Program-made: the position numbers and the translations under genes
DNA from: Chthonobacter rhizosphaerae
Lineage (GTDB): Bacteria > Pseudomonadota > Alphaproteobacteria > Rhizobiales > Pleomorphomonadaceae
Length of the DNA: 64,000 nucleotides
NCBI RefSeq assembly: GCF_013839525.1
Contig: NZ_JACDIS010000003.1
Span: 1-64,000, forward strand
Reading direction: 5' to 3'
Shown: positions 27,082-35,260 of the stretch, piece after piece
Layout of the letters: the number at the start of each line of letters is the position of its first letter
How positions within the stretch are numbered: position 1 is the first letter of the stretch
Notes under the pieces: model-generated
The model's database searches: none
What the model was told of the DNA's origin: nothing
Seen by the model: the letters and a program-made list of their open reading frames with translations, nothing else

Positions 27082-28407
27082 TCATCCGTGTACGCGAGGA
27101 GGCGACGAGAACGACCGGTTCGCGAATCCCAGCCGATGGACCGGCCTCGCCGCCCTCGCCGCAAGGCGGGCGCCGGCCGGGAGGGCGACGTCCCGGGCGA
27201 GCGCTCCATAGGTGAACCAGAGAAGACCGGCCGTCTTGACCGAGAAAAGGGAATTGGAGACCAACAGATTGAGCGCGATATAGGCGCAGACCCCGTGCAG
27301 ATAAATAACGGAGGACTTGTTCTGGTACTTGATCCCGAAGGCGATCATGCACCAGATCAGGAGAACGCCGAAGATGGACTGGCTGTAGAGGAGATAGGCG
27401 AGGCCGCTGTCCATGACGTTGTAGGCGAGGTTCGGCGCCAGCCCCATCAGGTCGACGAACCGGAAGTTCATGATCGCCTCGTAGCTGAACACGAGGCGGC
27501 CCTGGAAGGTGTCGCCGTCATAGCGCCAGCCGAGGATCAGGATGGCGGAGATGACCGCCACGAGCACGCCCGGCAGATAGAGCGCGTTCACGTAGCGGGG
27601 CATCATCAGCGACAGCCAGCGGAGCGCGATCACGAGCAGGATGGTCACCGTCGCGAACCGGCCGTCGCAGCCGACCAGGATCATGAAGGTGCTGACCGCG
27701 AGGAAGATCCGCTGCCGCGTGTTCAGGTAGCTCCAGACGGCGACGATGATCATCGACACGATGACGCAATAGTTGCCGAGGGAGACCGGCTCCAGGAAGA
27801 CCGACGACAGGCGGTGGATGTCGAGGAAGCCCATCAGGAAGCGCTCGCCCGGGCGGGTGGCGCTGGCGAACAGGGTGGAGCCCTCGTTCCAGAACTGCTC
27901 CTCGGAGAAGCCGCGCGTGTCGATGTAGTAGCGGACGATGTTGAAGAGGTTGCCGTAGCTTTCCGGCAGGATCGCCTCGTAGAGCATGACGAGGAGAACG
28001 ACCCACTGGAGCCGGATCACCACGCGGATCACGTCCTTGCGGGTCGCCGACAAGCCGAGCACCACAAAGATCGGGATCACGAGGACGTCGCGGGCGAACT
28101 TGGGGTCGATGACCCCGCTCATGACGCCGAGCATGAGATTGAGGCCGAGCAGCGCCGCCCCGGCCAGGAGCCACGCCTCCTTGGCCTTGGTGATGTGACG
28201 GCAGCCGATCGCGACCGCGTAGGCGTAGAGAAGCGCCTCGCAGACGATCACGATGCTCGAGCTGATCCGCATGCCGTGGGCGTTCAGGAAGGCGAGCCCG
28301 GCGTTGAAGACGGCCGCGCCGAGGATGATCGCCGTGAAGTGGTCGATGCGGATCTGAGGCAGCCTGACAGACCGGCTCGCTTTCAGGGGCGGCAGTCTGG
28401 CGTGCAT
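27082..28407 (-). CDS. polytopic membrane protein, candidate EPS polymerase
   Basis: A 441-residue protein with about ten hydrophobic helices, and several charged loops including R-Y-Y-I-D-T-R-G-F-S-E-E-Q-F-W-N, which would be periplasmic. This matches Wzy/GumE-type polymerases, which share little sequence. It sits 9 bp upstream of the GH5 gene and 245 bp from the divergent pfkB. The ATG at 28407 has a strong GAAGGGAG site upstream. GumE-like polymerisation of the xanthan-type repeat is the favoured role, but identity is weakly supported. Confidence 0.62.
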   Translation of the reverse strand: MHARLPPLKASRSVRLPQIRIDHFTAIILGAAVFNAGLAFLNAHGMRISSSIVIVCEALLYAYAVAIGCRHITKAKEAWLLAGAALLGLNLMLGVMSGVIDPKFARDVLVIPIFVVLGLSATRKDVIRVVIRLQWVVLLVMLYEAILPESYGNLFNIVRYYIDTRGFSEEQFWNEGSTLFASATRPGERFLMGFLDIHRLSSVFLEPVSLGNYCVIVSMIIVAVWSYLNTRQRIFLAVSTFMILVGCDGRFATVTILLVIALRWLSLMMPRYVNALYLPGVLVAVISAILILGWRYDGDTFQGRLVFSYEAIMNFRFVDLMGLAPNLAYNVMDSGLAYLLYSQSIFGVLLIWCMIAFGIKYQNKSSVIYLHGVCAYIALNLLVSNSLFSVKTAGLLWFTYGALARDVALPAGARLAARAARPVHRLGFANRSFSSPPRVHG

Positions 28408-28652
28408 GAAGCTCCCTTCTCGGCTGCGGTGCCGGCCGGCACGAAACACTCTGGCCGGACGTCCGGCCGCGCGCCTGGCGGCGCTGGACATATAAATCCT
28501 ACCGCATACCTCGTCCGCATGCCACCCGCGGGGTGCGGGAAGCGTGCCAGTTTGGTCCATCCGCATCCTTGCCGACATGACGGGGTCACGGCTCGGCCGA
28601 TAGAGTCGCCCCGGCGCCCGGCCCCTCCGGCGCGCCCGACGCGCGAGGGTCC

Positions 28653-29594
28653 ATGGAAACGATCGTGACGCTGACGCTCAATCCGGCGGTGGACGGCTCC
28701 GCCGACGCGGAGGTGGTGCGGCCCACCCACAAGATCCGGACCACGAACGAGCGCTACGATCCGGGCGGCGGCGGCATCAATGTGTCCCGGGTGATCCAGT
28801 CGCTGGGCGGCGACGCCCTGGCGGTCTACCTCGCCGGCGGCGCGACCGGGTCGGTGCTGGACGAGTTGCTGGACGCGCGCGGCCTCCGGCGCCTGCGGCT
28901 GCCGATCCGGGATCATACCCGCGTCAGCCATGCGGTGCACGAGCGGTCCACCGGGCTGGAATACCGGTTCGTGCCTGAGGGTCCGCTGGTCGCGGAGGCG
29001 GAATGGACGGCGTGCCTGTCGACCGTGGCGGACCTCGACTGGCACGTGCTGGTGGCGAGCGGCAGCCTCGCCCGCGGCGTGCCGGAGGACGTCTACGTCC
29101 GGCTGCAGCGTCTCGCCGCCGGCCGGGGCGGCAAGCTGGTGCTGGACACGTCGGGGCCGGCCCTCAAGGCGGCGCTGCAGCACGGCGGACTTTATCTGGT
29201 GAAGCCGTCGATCGGCGAGTTCGAGAGCCTCGTCGGCCGCACGCTCGGCACGAAGGCCGAGGTGGGCACCGCCGCGGCGGACCTGGTGACGGCGGGACGC
29301 GCCGAGATCGTGGCCGTCACCCTCGGGCACGAAGGCGCCGTCCTGGCGACGGCCGGCGAGACGCTCTACCTGCCGGCGCCGGACGTGGAGGCGCGCAGCG
29401 CCGTCGGGGCCGGCGACAGCTTCGTGGCGGCCATGACCTACGCGCTCTCGCTGGGCCGGCCGGCGGCCGAGGCTTTAGCACTCGGTGTCGCGGCCGGATC
29501 CGCCGCCGTGCTCTCGCCCGGCAACGACCTCTGCGCCAAGCCCGACGTGGACCGGCTGTTCGAGGTCGTGAACGGGACGGCGGTGCGGCTCTGA
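28653..29594 (+). CDS. pfkB: PfkB-family hexose-phosphate kinase (1-phosphofructokinase-like)
   Basis: A 313-residue ribokinase-fold kinase. The start M-E-T-I-V-T-L-T-L-N-P-A-V-D and the G-G-G-G-I-N-V-S-R motif are typical of phosphofructokinase-2/FruK/LacC kinases, and the C-terminal G-A-G-D-S-F-V-A-A anion-hole motif contains the catalytic base. It would phosphorylate fructose-6-P or fructose-1-P. Its place between EPS genes suggests a metabolic link but is not proof. It is divergently oriented from the polymerase-like gene and has its own ATG. Confidence 0.85.
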   Translation: METIVTLTLNPAVDGSADAEVVRPTHKIRTTNERYDPGGGGINVSRVIQSLGGDALAVYLAGGATGSVLDELLDARGLRRLRLPIRDHTRVSHAVHERSTGLEYRFVPEGPLVAEAEWTACLSTVADLDWHVLVASGSLARGVPEDVYVRLQRLAAGRGGKLVLDTSGPALKAALQHGGLYLVKPSIGEFESLVGRTLGTKAEVGTAAADLVTAGRAEIVAVTLGHEGAVLATAGETLYLPAPDVEARSAVGAGDSFVAAMTYALSLGRPAAEALALGVAAGSAAVLSPGNDLCAKPDVDRLFEVVNGTAVRL

Positions 29595-29731
29595 GCGCCG
29601 GGACGCCCTCCCCTTCGGCGAATCCGGGGATTCCCAGGGCGCGGGCGCCCGTCGTCCAGTTCGGCGAAAACGAATCCCACGGGAGGCGCCGTGGACGCGA
29701 CGCCATTGCGGATCGTGGCGAGACTATGGAA

Positions 29732-29761
29732 TTGACTTAGTCGACTGAGGTAGTCGACAAT
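29732..29761 (+). promoter_or_regulatory. candidate promoter with twin TAGTCGAC repeats
   Basis: TTGACT at 29732-29737 and GACAAT at 29756-29761 (18-bp spacer) could form a promoter. Direct repeats TAGTCGAC at 29738-29745 and 29751-29758 lie inside it, offset by 13 bp, which would suit a repressor dimer or tandem site. It lies upstream of the small membrane gene at 29795. Confidence 0.35.
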
Positions 29762-29794
29762 AAGGACATGTTAACGGATCTCCGGAGGCCGCCC

Positions 29795-29992
29795 ATGTCC
29801 AGCATCGAGACGCCGATCGGACCGGTTCCCCTGAACCGGGAAGCCCGCCCCGCGGCGCGCCGCGCCCGGTCCGGGTCTTTCCTCGACCTGGCGCTGGTGG
29901 TGCTGGCTTTCGGCTTCGTGGTGGCCCTCACCCTCGCGCCGGTGCTGACGCCGGCCGTGCAGCCGGCCTCCTCCGTCGTTCACGCGGAGTAA
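29795..29992 (+). CDS. small single-pass membrane protein
   Basis: A 65-residue protein. The ATG at 29795 has a GGAGG site 7 nt upstream; a further ATG at 29768 lies before that site and is not used here. A basic segment (R-x-x-A-R-R-A-R) is followed by one strongly hydrophobic helix of about 20 residues, ending in a short tail. Function unknown. It lies 26 bp before the stop of the convergent phosphoesterase. Confidence 0.5.
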   Translation: MSSIETPIGPVPLNREARPAARRARSGSFLDLALVVLAFGFVVALTLAPVLTPAVQPASSVVHAE

Positions 29993-30017
29993 CGGCTCGG
30001 ACCCGGCGCGGGGCGGG

Positions 30018-30770
30018 TCAGATCTCCAGAAGGGCGTAGGGGCGACCGGTCGGCTTCTCGATATGGCTCGCCACGTTGTAGACCGCGTGCCCGCGGGGCG
30101 TGCGGCCCTCGAAGCGCCCCCGATGGGCGTGGCCGTGCACGATGGCGTCGACCTTGAAGCGGTCGATGGTCTCGGCGAGCCGGGAGGAGCCCAGGAAGGG
30201 GAAGATCTCCGGCGGCTCGCCCTCCACGGTCTCCTGGATCGGCGCGTAGTGGAGCACCACCAGCGAGCGCTCGGCCCGCACGCCGCGCATGGCGATCTCC
30301 AGCTGCATCGCCTCATGCATGGCCTCGGCGACGAAGTTCTTGATCGCCGCTTCGCCGAAGCTGCCGAGCATGCGCGTGCCGAACCCGCCGGCGAAGCCCT
30401 TGGTGCCGACGAAGCCCACCCCGTCGATCTCCGTGCTGGAGCCCTCCAGGAGCTTCAGTCCGGCATGGCAGAGAATGGTGCGCACCTCCTCCACCTTGCC
30501 GGCCTCGTGGTCGTGGTTGCCGAGCACGCCCACCATCGGGATGGAGCAGGCGCGGAACTGCTCCGCCAGCCGGTCCGCCTCCTTGGGCGAGCCTGTGTCG
30601 GTCAGGTCGCCGCAGAGGACGAGCACGTCCGCCTCCTTGGACACCTCGGCGAAGAGGTCGCGGACCGGACCGAGATCGCTGGTCTCCTTGACGTGTATGT
30701 CGCCGATGGCCGCGATCTTCAGTTTGCGCTTCGGAGCGAGGTCACCATCGACAGCCGCCAGTTCAACCAT
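30018..30770 (-). CDS. calcineurin-like metallophosphoesterase (cyclic-nucleotide-type)
   Basis: A 250-residue metallophosphoesterase distinct from the PPP paralogues. Motifs are G-D-I-H, G-D-L-T-D-T-G, G-N-H-D-H-E, and H-G-H-A-H-R-G, as in class III/YfcE-like phosphoesterases acting on nucleotides or phosphodiesters. The start M-V-E-L lies in the stop region of the upstream nucleotidyltransferase: the two genes overlap by 8 bp (ATGGTTGA), so translation is coupled. Together they look like a linked pair. Substrate unknown. Confidence 0.8.
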   Translation of the reverse strand: MVELAAVDGDLAPKRKLKIAAIGDIHVKETSDLGPVRDLFAEVSKEADVLVLCGDLTDTGSPKEADRLAEQFRACSIPMVGVLGNHDHEAGKVEEVRTILCHAGLKLLEGSSTEIDGVGFVGTKGFAGGFGTRMLGSFGEAAIKNFVAEAMHEAMQLEIAMRGVRAERSLVVLHYAPIQETVEGEPPEIFPFLGSSRLAETIDRFKVDAIVHGHAHRGRFEGRTPRGHAVYNVASHIEKPTGRPYALLEI

Positions 30771-31533
30771 TGCGCCATTCTCCTTCACCACCAACGTCCG
30801 CGAAGCCCCACTCGTCCACGGCGATCGCATAGTCCACGCGGGACAGCATCCGCCCGCGGCAGACCTTCATGTCCGGCGGCGGCAGCGACATCTGGTGGCG
30901 GAGGCGGTCGAGCAGTTCGTCCATCAACCAGCGCGGAACGCGGTCGCGCTCGGTCGGATAGATCCAGCGGAAGTTGAGGAGATGGGTGAGCAGCACTTCC
31001 CAGTGCAGCTCCATGTAGTTCAGCAGCCGGTGCCAGTCGATCGCGTCGTGCTGCTTCAGGATCACGTGGACGATGTCCGCCCCGTCGTAGCGGTGCCGGA
31101 GCTGGATGAAGGCCTTGGACCAGATCAACTCGGTCGGCCCGACGATCCGGACCGTGCTGCCGAACAGTTCGATCTGGCGCGCGTCCTCGAACCAGGCGTC
31201 GTTGACCGGCATGGTGCCGTTCGACGAGGCGAAGATGACGTCGAAGAAGAGTTCGCCCTTGTGCACCTTGCCGAGCCAGCGCTCGTCCTCGATCGTCACC
31301 GCGTAGCCGAGATCCTGGAAATTCGACAGGATGCGCGGGTAGTCGCCGGCCTTGCAGAACACGTCGAGGTCCTTGGTGGACCGCGTGATGCCGGTGTAGG
31401 CGCTGACCGCATAAGTGCCGGCAAGCAGGAAGGGCAGCCCCATGTCGGTGAGCTGCTTCAGGGCCGTCACATAGAAGGCCTCGGCCTCCGGATTGATCAG
31501 CTGAGGCGCCGCTGCGGCTTGGATCAGTTGAAT
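30763..31533 (-). CDS. nucleotidyltransferase-fold protein, coupled to the phosphoesterase
   Basis: About 235-256 residues. The N-terminal region has L-L-A-G-T-Y-A-V followed by T-R-S-T-K-D-L-D-V-F, the G-x-x-A-V and D-x-D pattern of minimal nucleotidyltransferases (pol-beta fold, AbiEii/NTP_transf_5 relatives). A downstream conserved P-T-E-L-I-W-S-K and a helical C-terminus follow. The only canonical start is a GTG at 31470, without a good ribosome site. An ATT codon at 31533, preceded at 6 nt by GAGGAGG, may be the true start. Overlaps the phosphoesterase by 8 bp. Function unknown; an AbiE-like toxin role is not supported by a partner. Confidence 0.65.
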   Translation of the reverse strand: MQLIQAAAAPQLINPEAEAFYVTALKQLTDMGLPFLLAGTYAVSAYTGITRSTKDLDVFCKAGDYPRILSNFQDLGYAVTIEDERWLGKVHKGELFFDVIFASSNGTMPVNDAWFEDARQIELFGSTVRIVGPTELIWSKAFIQLRHRYDGADIVHVILKQHDAIDWHRLLNYMELHWEVLLTHLLNFRWIYPTERDRVPRWLMDELLDRLRHQMSLPPPDMKVCRGRMLSRVDYAIAVDEWGFADVGGEGEWRNG

Positions 31534-31651
31534 GGGAGCCTCCTCAAGGCCGGAACGGGAGCGTCGACGCCCCAGGTGTCCCAGACAAGTCCGACAAAAG
31601 CGGTCCGGTTCCCGATGGCGTCGGACCGGCGGCCCGACGCCGAGGCGGCCA

Positions 31652-33496
31652 TCAGATGCGCTGGCCGCTCATGTACTGGTTGAACACCCGGAACAGGAAC
31701 GCCACTCCGTCGATGAGATAGCGCCGGCAGAGACGCCGGGGTTCCAGGGTCATCCGGAACAGCCACTCCAGACGGTTCCGGCGCAGCCATTCGGGCGCGC
31801 GGGGCTTGTTCTCGGAGGCGAAGTCCAGGAAGGCGCCGACCGCGAAGGCGACCGCGCAGCCGGTGGCGTCCGCGTTCTGCGACAGCCAGTCCTCCTGCTT
31901 CAGGTTGCCCATGCCGCAGAGCAAGGTGTCGGCCCCGGAGCGGCGGATGTCATCGACCACGGCGGCGTTCTCCGCCGGGTTGAAGAAGCCGTCCCGGACG
32001 CCGACGATCTCGTGACGCGGGAAGCGCTTCTTGAGCGTCTCCGCCGCCAGGGCGGCGACGCCCGGCTTGCCGCCGAGGAGGAAGATCCGCAGGCGCCGCG
32101 GCGTCGCCTGGAGATAGGTCGGGCAGAAGTCGGTGCCGTTCAGATTGTCCGGGAAGGGCGACCCGAACAGGAGCTTGCTGGCGATGTCGACGCCGAGGCC
32201 GTCGTTCAGCACCAGGCTGTTGGCGAGGAGGGCCTCGCGATCGTCGCGGCCTCGGATGAGGTTCAGGAAATTGGCGTTTGCGAAGTAGACCTTCAGCGTA
32301 CCGCCGGACTGGCGGGACCGGTCGATGTAGCTCACCGCCTCGTTCGACGACAAGGCGGCGATCTTCACGCCAAGAAGGGTTCGGGTCTCGATCCCGAGCA
32401 CGTCCTTGTAGACCGTCTCGACCTGCTTGACTGCAGCGCTCATCTCAAACAATCGGGCACTTGCCTCCAGTTCTGACCGGGTGGTCGTGAAGTCGTCGAT
32501 CGAGTCCCAGGTGGACAGGATCTGGCGAGCGGCGGCGTCCGGCGACGCGAAGTCGACGATGCTGCCGTAGTTCGTCTTGCCGACGAGCGTCCGGTAGGGC
32601 GCGATGTCGTTGAGAAAGGGGTAGAGGCCAGCCGCCATGGCCTCCACGGCGGCGATGCCGAAGCCCTCGTATTCGGACGCGCTGAGGAAGACCGAGCAGC
32701 GCGCCATCAGGGTGCGGATCTCCTCGTTGGAGTATCCGACCGCGAGCACGACCCGGTCGCGCAAGCCGGCCCCGTCGACGAGCGACTGCACGTAGGCGCC
32801 GTCCAGATCGTCGTTGCGGCCGACGATCACGAGCCGCCATTCCGGGTCGAGGTCGACCATGCGCCGGAACGTCTCGACGATCCGGTCCATCCGCTTGTTG
32901 CGCGAGAACCGGCTGATCGCGATGGCGGTCTTGGTCTTGGAGACGGCGCCGGCGTCCACGAACTTGTCGATGTTCACCCCGTTCGGGATGGTGATGATGC
33001 CGTGGGTCCGGATCGCGTCGAACGTGGCCCGGTCCTGCTCGCTGACGCAGATCACCGCGTTGTAGGAGCAGATCATCAGGCGCGTGACGGTCTGGAAGTA
33101 GACCTTCTTGAGCAGGCCGAACTTTTCGGTGTGGAAGAACCCGCCGTGGGTGGTGACCACAAGCGGCAGCCGCCGGAAGAAGCCGATCAGGCCGAAGAAA
33201 TCGAACGCGAAGTCGATGGCGTGCACATGAAGCACATCCGGCTCGCCGATGTGACGCACCATGGCGGGCGCGATCGGATAGCGACGAGACCCGACAAATG
33301 GAACGCGAACGACTTCGACACCGTCGATGGTGTCGGTGCGGCTCAGTGTTCGATCAGGGTCCGCAAAGCTTCTATCAAGGGTAACGACTCGGACACGATG
33401 ACCCGCCCTCACCTGCGCAGCAGCAAGGTCATGCACAGCAAATTCAAGCCCCCCGGCCTGAGGCAGATACTGCCGCACCACGTGAGTTATCTTCAT
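31652..33496 (-). CDS. fused glycosyltransferase: GT4 (GumH-like mannosyltransferase) plus GT26 (GumM/WecG-like)
   Basis: A 614-residue two-domain enzyme. Residues about 1-370 form a GT4 GT-B domain: an N-terminal Q-A-G-G-L-E motif, a V-T-T-H-G-G segment and the E-Y-E-G-F-G-I-A-A-V-E-A-M donor motif. Residues about 375-614 form a WecG/TagA/CpsF (GT26) domain with N-A-N-F-L-N, N-D-G-L-G-V-D and the terminal E-W-L-x-R-x-x-x-E-P-R-R-L-x-R-R-Y block. In Xanthomonas GumH (alpha-mannosyltransferase) and GumM (beta-glucosyltransferase) are separate proteins acting on successive sugars of the xanthan repeat; here they are one polypeptide. The ATG is at 33496. Confidence 0.88.
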   Translation of the reverse strand: MKITHVVRQYLPQAGGLEFAVHDLAAAQVRAGHRVRVVTLDRSFADPDRTLSRTDTIDGVEVVRVPFVGSRRYPIAPAMVRHIGEPDVLHVHAIDFAFDFFGLIGFFRRLPLVVTTHGGFFHTEKFGLLKKVYFQTVTRLMICSYNAVICVSEQDRATFDAIRTHGIITIPNGVNIDKFVDAGAVSKTKTAIAISRFSRNKRMDRIVETFRRMVDLDPEWRLVIVGRNDDLDGAYVQSLVDGAGLRDRVVLAVGYSNEEIRTLMARCSVFLSASEYEGFGIAAVEAMAAGLYPFLNDIAPYRTLVGKTNYGSIVDFASPDAAARQILSTWDSIDDFTTTRSELEASARLFEMSAAVKQVETVYKDVLGIETRTLLGVKIAALSSNEAVSYIDRSRQSGGTLKVYFANANFLNLIRGRDDREALLANSLVLNDGLGVDIASKLLFGSPFPDNLNGTDFCPTYLQATPRRLRIFLLGGKPGVAALAAETLKKRFPRHEIVGVRDGFFNPAENAAVVDDIRRSGADTLLCGMGNLKQEDWLSQNADATGCAVAFAVGAFLDFASENKPRAPEWLRRNRLEWLFRMTLEPRRLCRRYLIDGVAFLFRVFNQYMSGQRI

Positions 33497-33837
33497 CAAT
33501 GCACGCTCAATCCGCTGTATGCCTACTCCAAGTACAAGCTTTCTATTATGCGCTATTAAGAAAATACCGTTCGCAATTCGCGTCTATACACACCGGAGCA
33601 AAGCAAAAGCGACGATGGATGGCGTCAGACCGAGCCCCGAAATCTGCGGTCATGAATAGGCTCCCATCCGTCTAACTTCAAGCAAATATGCTGATACATT
33701 GATGTGTCATCCGTAAGGCACTGGTCGGGCCGAAACGGGATTGGGGCGTGCGCGGGAGCCTGAGGGTGCGGAAAGTGGCAGGGAACCGGCGCGCCTTCGG
33801 CTGGTTCAGTCCTCCGCGACGAGACGCGGAGGCAGAC

Positions 33838-34386
33838 ATGGACGAGCAGACGATGCTGTTGCGGATGACGCTCGCGGCGCTGGGCGGCATGGCCCTTGGC
33901 ATCGACCGGGAGATTCGCGGCATCTCCGCCGGCCTCAGGACTCACGCGCTGGTGAGCACCAGTTCGGCCATGATCGTCGTCTCGGCGCTCATCATGGCGG
34001 AGGAGTTTCATGACACGAGCGGCATGAACACCGACCCGCTCCGCGTGGTGCAGGGCCTCGCCCAGGCGATCGGCTTCATCGCGGCGGGCGCGATCTTCGT
34101 CGCCAATGGCAGTGTTCGGAACCTCACGTCCGCCGCCAACGTGTGGCTCGCGGCGGCGGTGGGGATCGCCGCCGGCGCCGGTCAGTACAGCCTCGCGGCG
34201 TTCGGCGTCGGGTTCGGGCTCGTCCTGCTCGTGGTGGTGCGCAGCTTCGAGCACTTCCTGCCCGGCCGCGCCAGCCACGCGGACGAAGCGATGGACACGG
34301 ATCCGCCGCCGTCCGACGCGGACCCGGCCACCCACGGCAGCCGCATCCGCGCCTCCCAGCGGCGCTGGGACACCTCCGGCCGGTGA
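33838..34386 (+). CDS. MgtC/SapB-family membrane protein
   Basis: A 182-residue protein with four to five hydrophobic helices. It has G-I-D-R-E-I-R-G-x-x-A-G-L-R-T-H-A-L-V near the start and A-N-V-W-L-A-A-A-V-G-I-A-A-G-A-G, the paired signatures of the MgtC/SapB family. These inner-membrane proteins modulate ATP synthase and cellulose/EPS production in some pathogens and affect growth at low magnesium. The ATG at 33838 follows GCGGAGG. The hydrophilic C-terminal tail (residues about 140-182) is unusual. It is 20 bp upstream of the VKOR-like gene. Confidence 0.85.
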   Translation: MDEQTMLLRMTLAALGGMALGIDREIRGISAGLRTHALVSTSSAMIVVSALIMAEEFHDTSGMNTDPLRVVQGLAQAIGFIAAGAIFVANGSVRNLTSAANVWLAAAVGIAAGAGQYSLAAFGVGFGLVLLVVVRSFEHFLPGRASHADEAMDTDPPPSDADPATHGSRIRASQRRWDTSGR

Positions 34387-34406
34387 GCCCGGACACCAGG
34401 AAAGGA

Positions 34407-34919
34407 ATGGCCATGGACCCGAATCAACTGAGCCGCGAACTCCGCCTCGGCACCGGGCAGGACCTCGCCAACCGGCGCCGCATGATCGGCCTCTCGATCC
34501 TGGGCGCGGCCATCGGCGGCCTGGTGGGCGCCTATCAGACCGGCATGGTGCGCACGCTGCCGGACCCGCCCGTCGGCCCGTTCGACAGCGCGCGGGTGGA
34601 CGCCTCGGCCTACGGCTACCGCCGGCTGGACACGCCCGACGGCTTCCTGATGATGATCACCTACGCGGTCACGGCGGCGCTCGCGGCCGCCGGCGGTCGG
34701 CGCCGGGCCGAGGCGCAGCCTTTCCTGCCGCTGATGACGGCCGGAAAGGCGCTCTACGACGTGGTCACCTGCGCCCGGCTCGCGCGGGAGGAGTGGGCCG
34801 AGAACAAGGCGCTCTGCGCCTACTGCCAGCTCGCCACCGTGGCGTCGGTCGTCACCTTCGCGCTGTCCCTGCCGGAGGCGGCGCGCGCCGCCCGGGCGCT
34901 CGGACAGCGGAGCCGGTGA
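34407..34919 (+). CDS. vitamin K epoxide reductase-family-like membrane protein
   Basis: A 170-residue inner-membrane protein with about four hydrophobic helices. The segment Y-Q-T-G-M-V-R-T-L-P-D-P-P and the helix A-L-C-A-Y-C-Q-L-A with a C-x2-C redox pair match the bacterial VKOR family, which reoxidises DsbA-like thiol oxidases using quinone. Another cysteine lies at T-C-A-R-L. No DsbA-like domain is fused. A further ATG at 34413 is an alternative start. It lies 20 bp after the MgtC gene and is likely cotranscribed with it. Confidence 0.7.
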   Translation: MAMDPNQLSRELRLGTGQDLANRRRMIGLSILGAAIGGLVGAYQTGMVRTLPDPPVGPFDSARVDASAYGYRRLDTPDGFLMMITYAVTAALAAAGGRRRAEAQPFLPLMTAGKALYDVVTCARLAREEWAENKALCAYCQLATVASVVTFALSLPEAARAARALGQRSR

Positions 34920-35260
34920 CCAGGCGGCCGCCCTGGCCCGCTCGGCGTTTCACGCGATCGTCAGCCGCCCGGCTGCCTGTTTCCGCCCGGAGTGTGACCG
35001 GGCGGCCATAGGTTCGGGCAAGCGGTAAGGATCGCAACAGCTTGGCCGCAGCCACGCTCCAGCTTGCCGGCGGGCCAAAGGCACGCGGCCGACGCTTCGG
35101 CGCGCCCATCCCTGACAGTTTTCGGATCGTCGGAACAGGAGCCCTTCGCAATAGGACGGATTTCGCCTCAGACACCGATTTGACACGGTTCGGCCCGGCC
35201 GGGATGCCAAACGCGCATCGAGGCCGAAGGTTCCAACCAATTTTTTTCAAGACGGTGACG
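34920..35260. other. 341-bp intergenic region, no gene recognised
   Basis: I see no credible gene or hairpin. A T-run (about 35241-35248) lies just before the esterase start and could be part of its leader. Confidence 0.35.
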
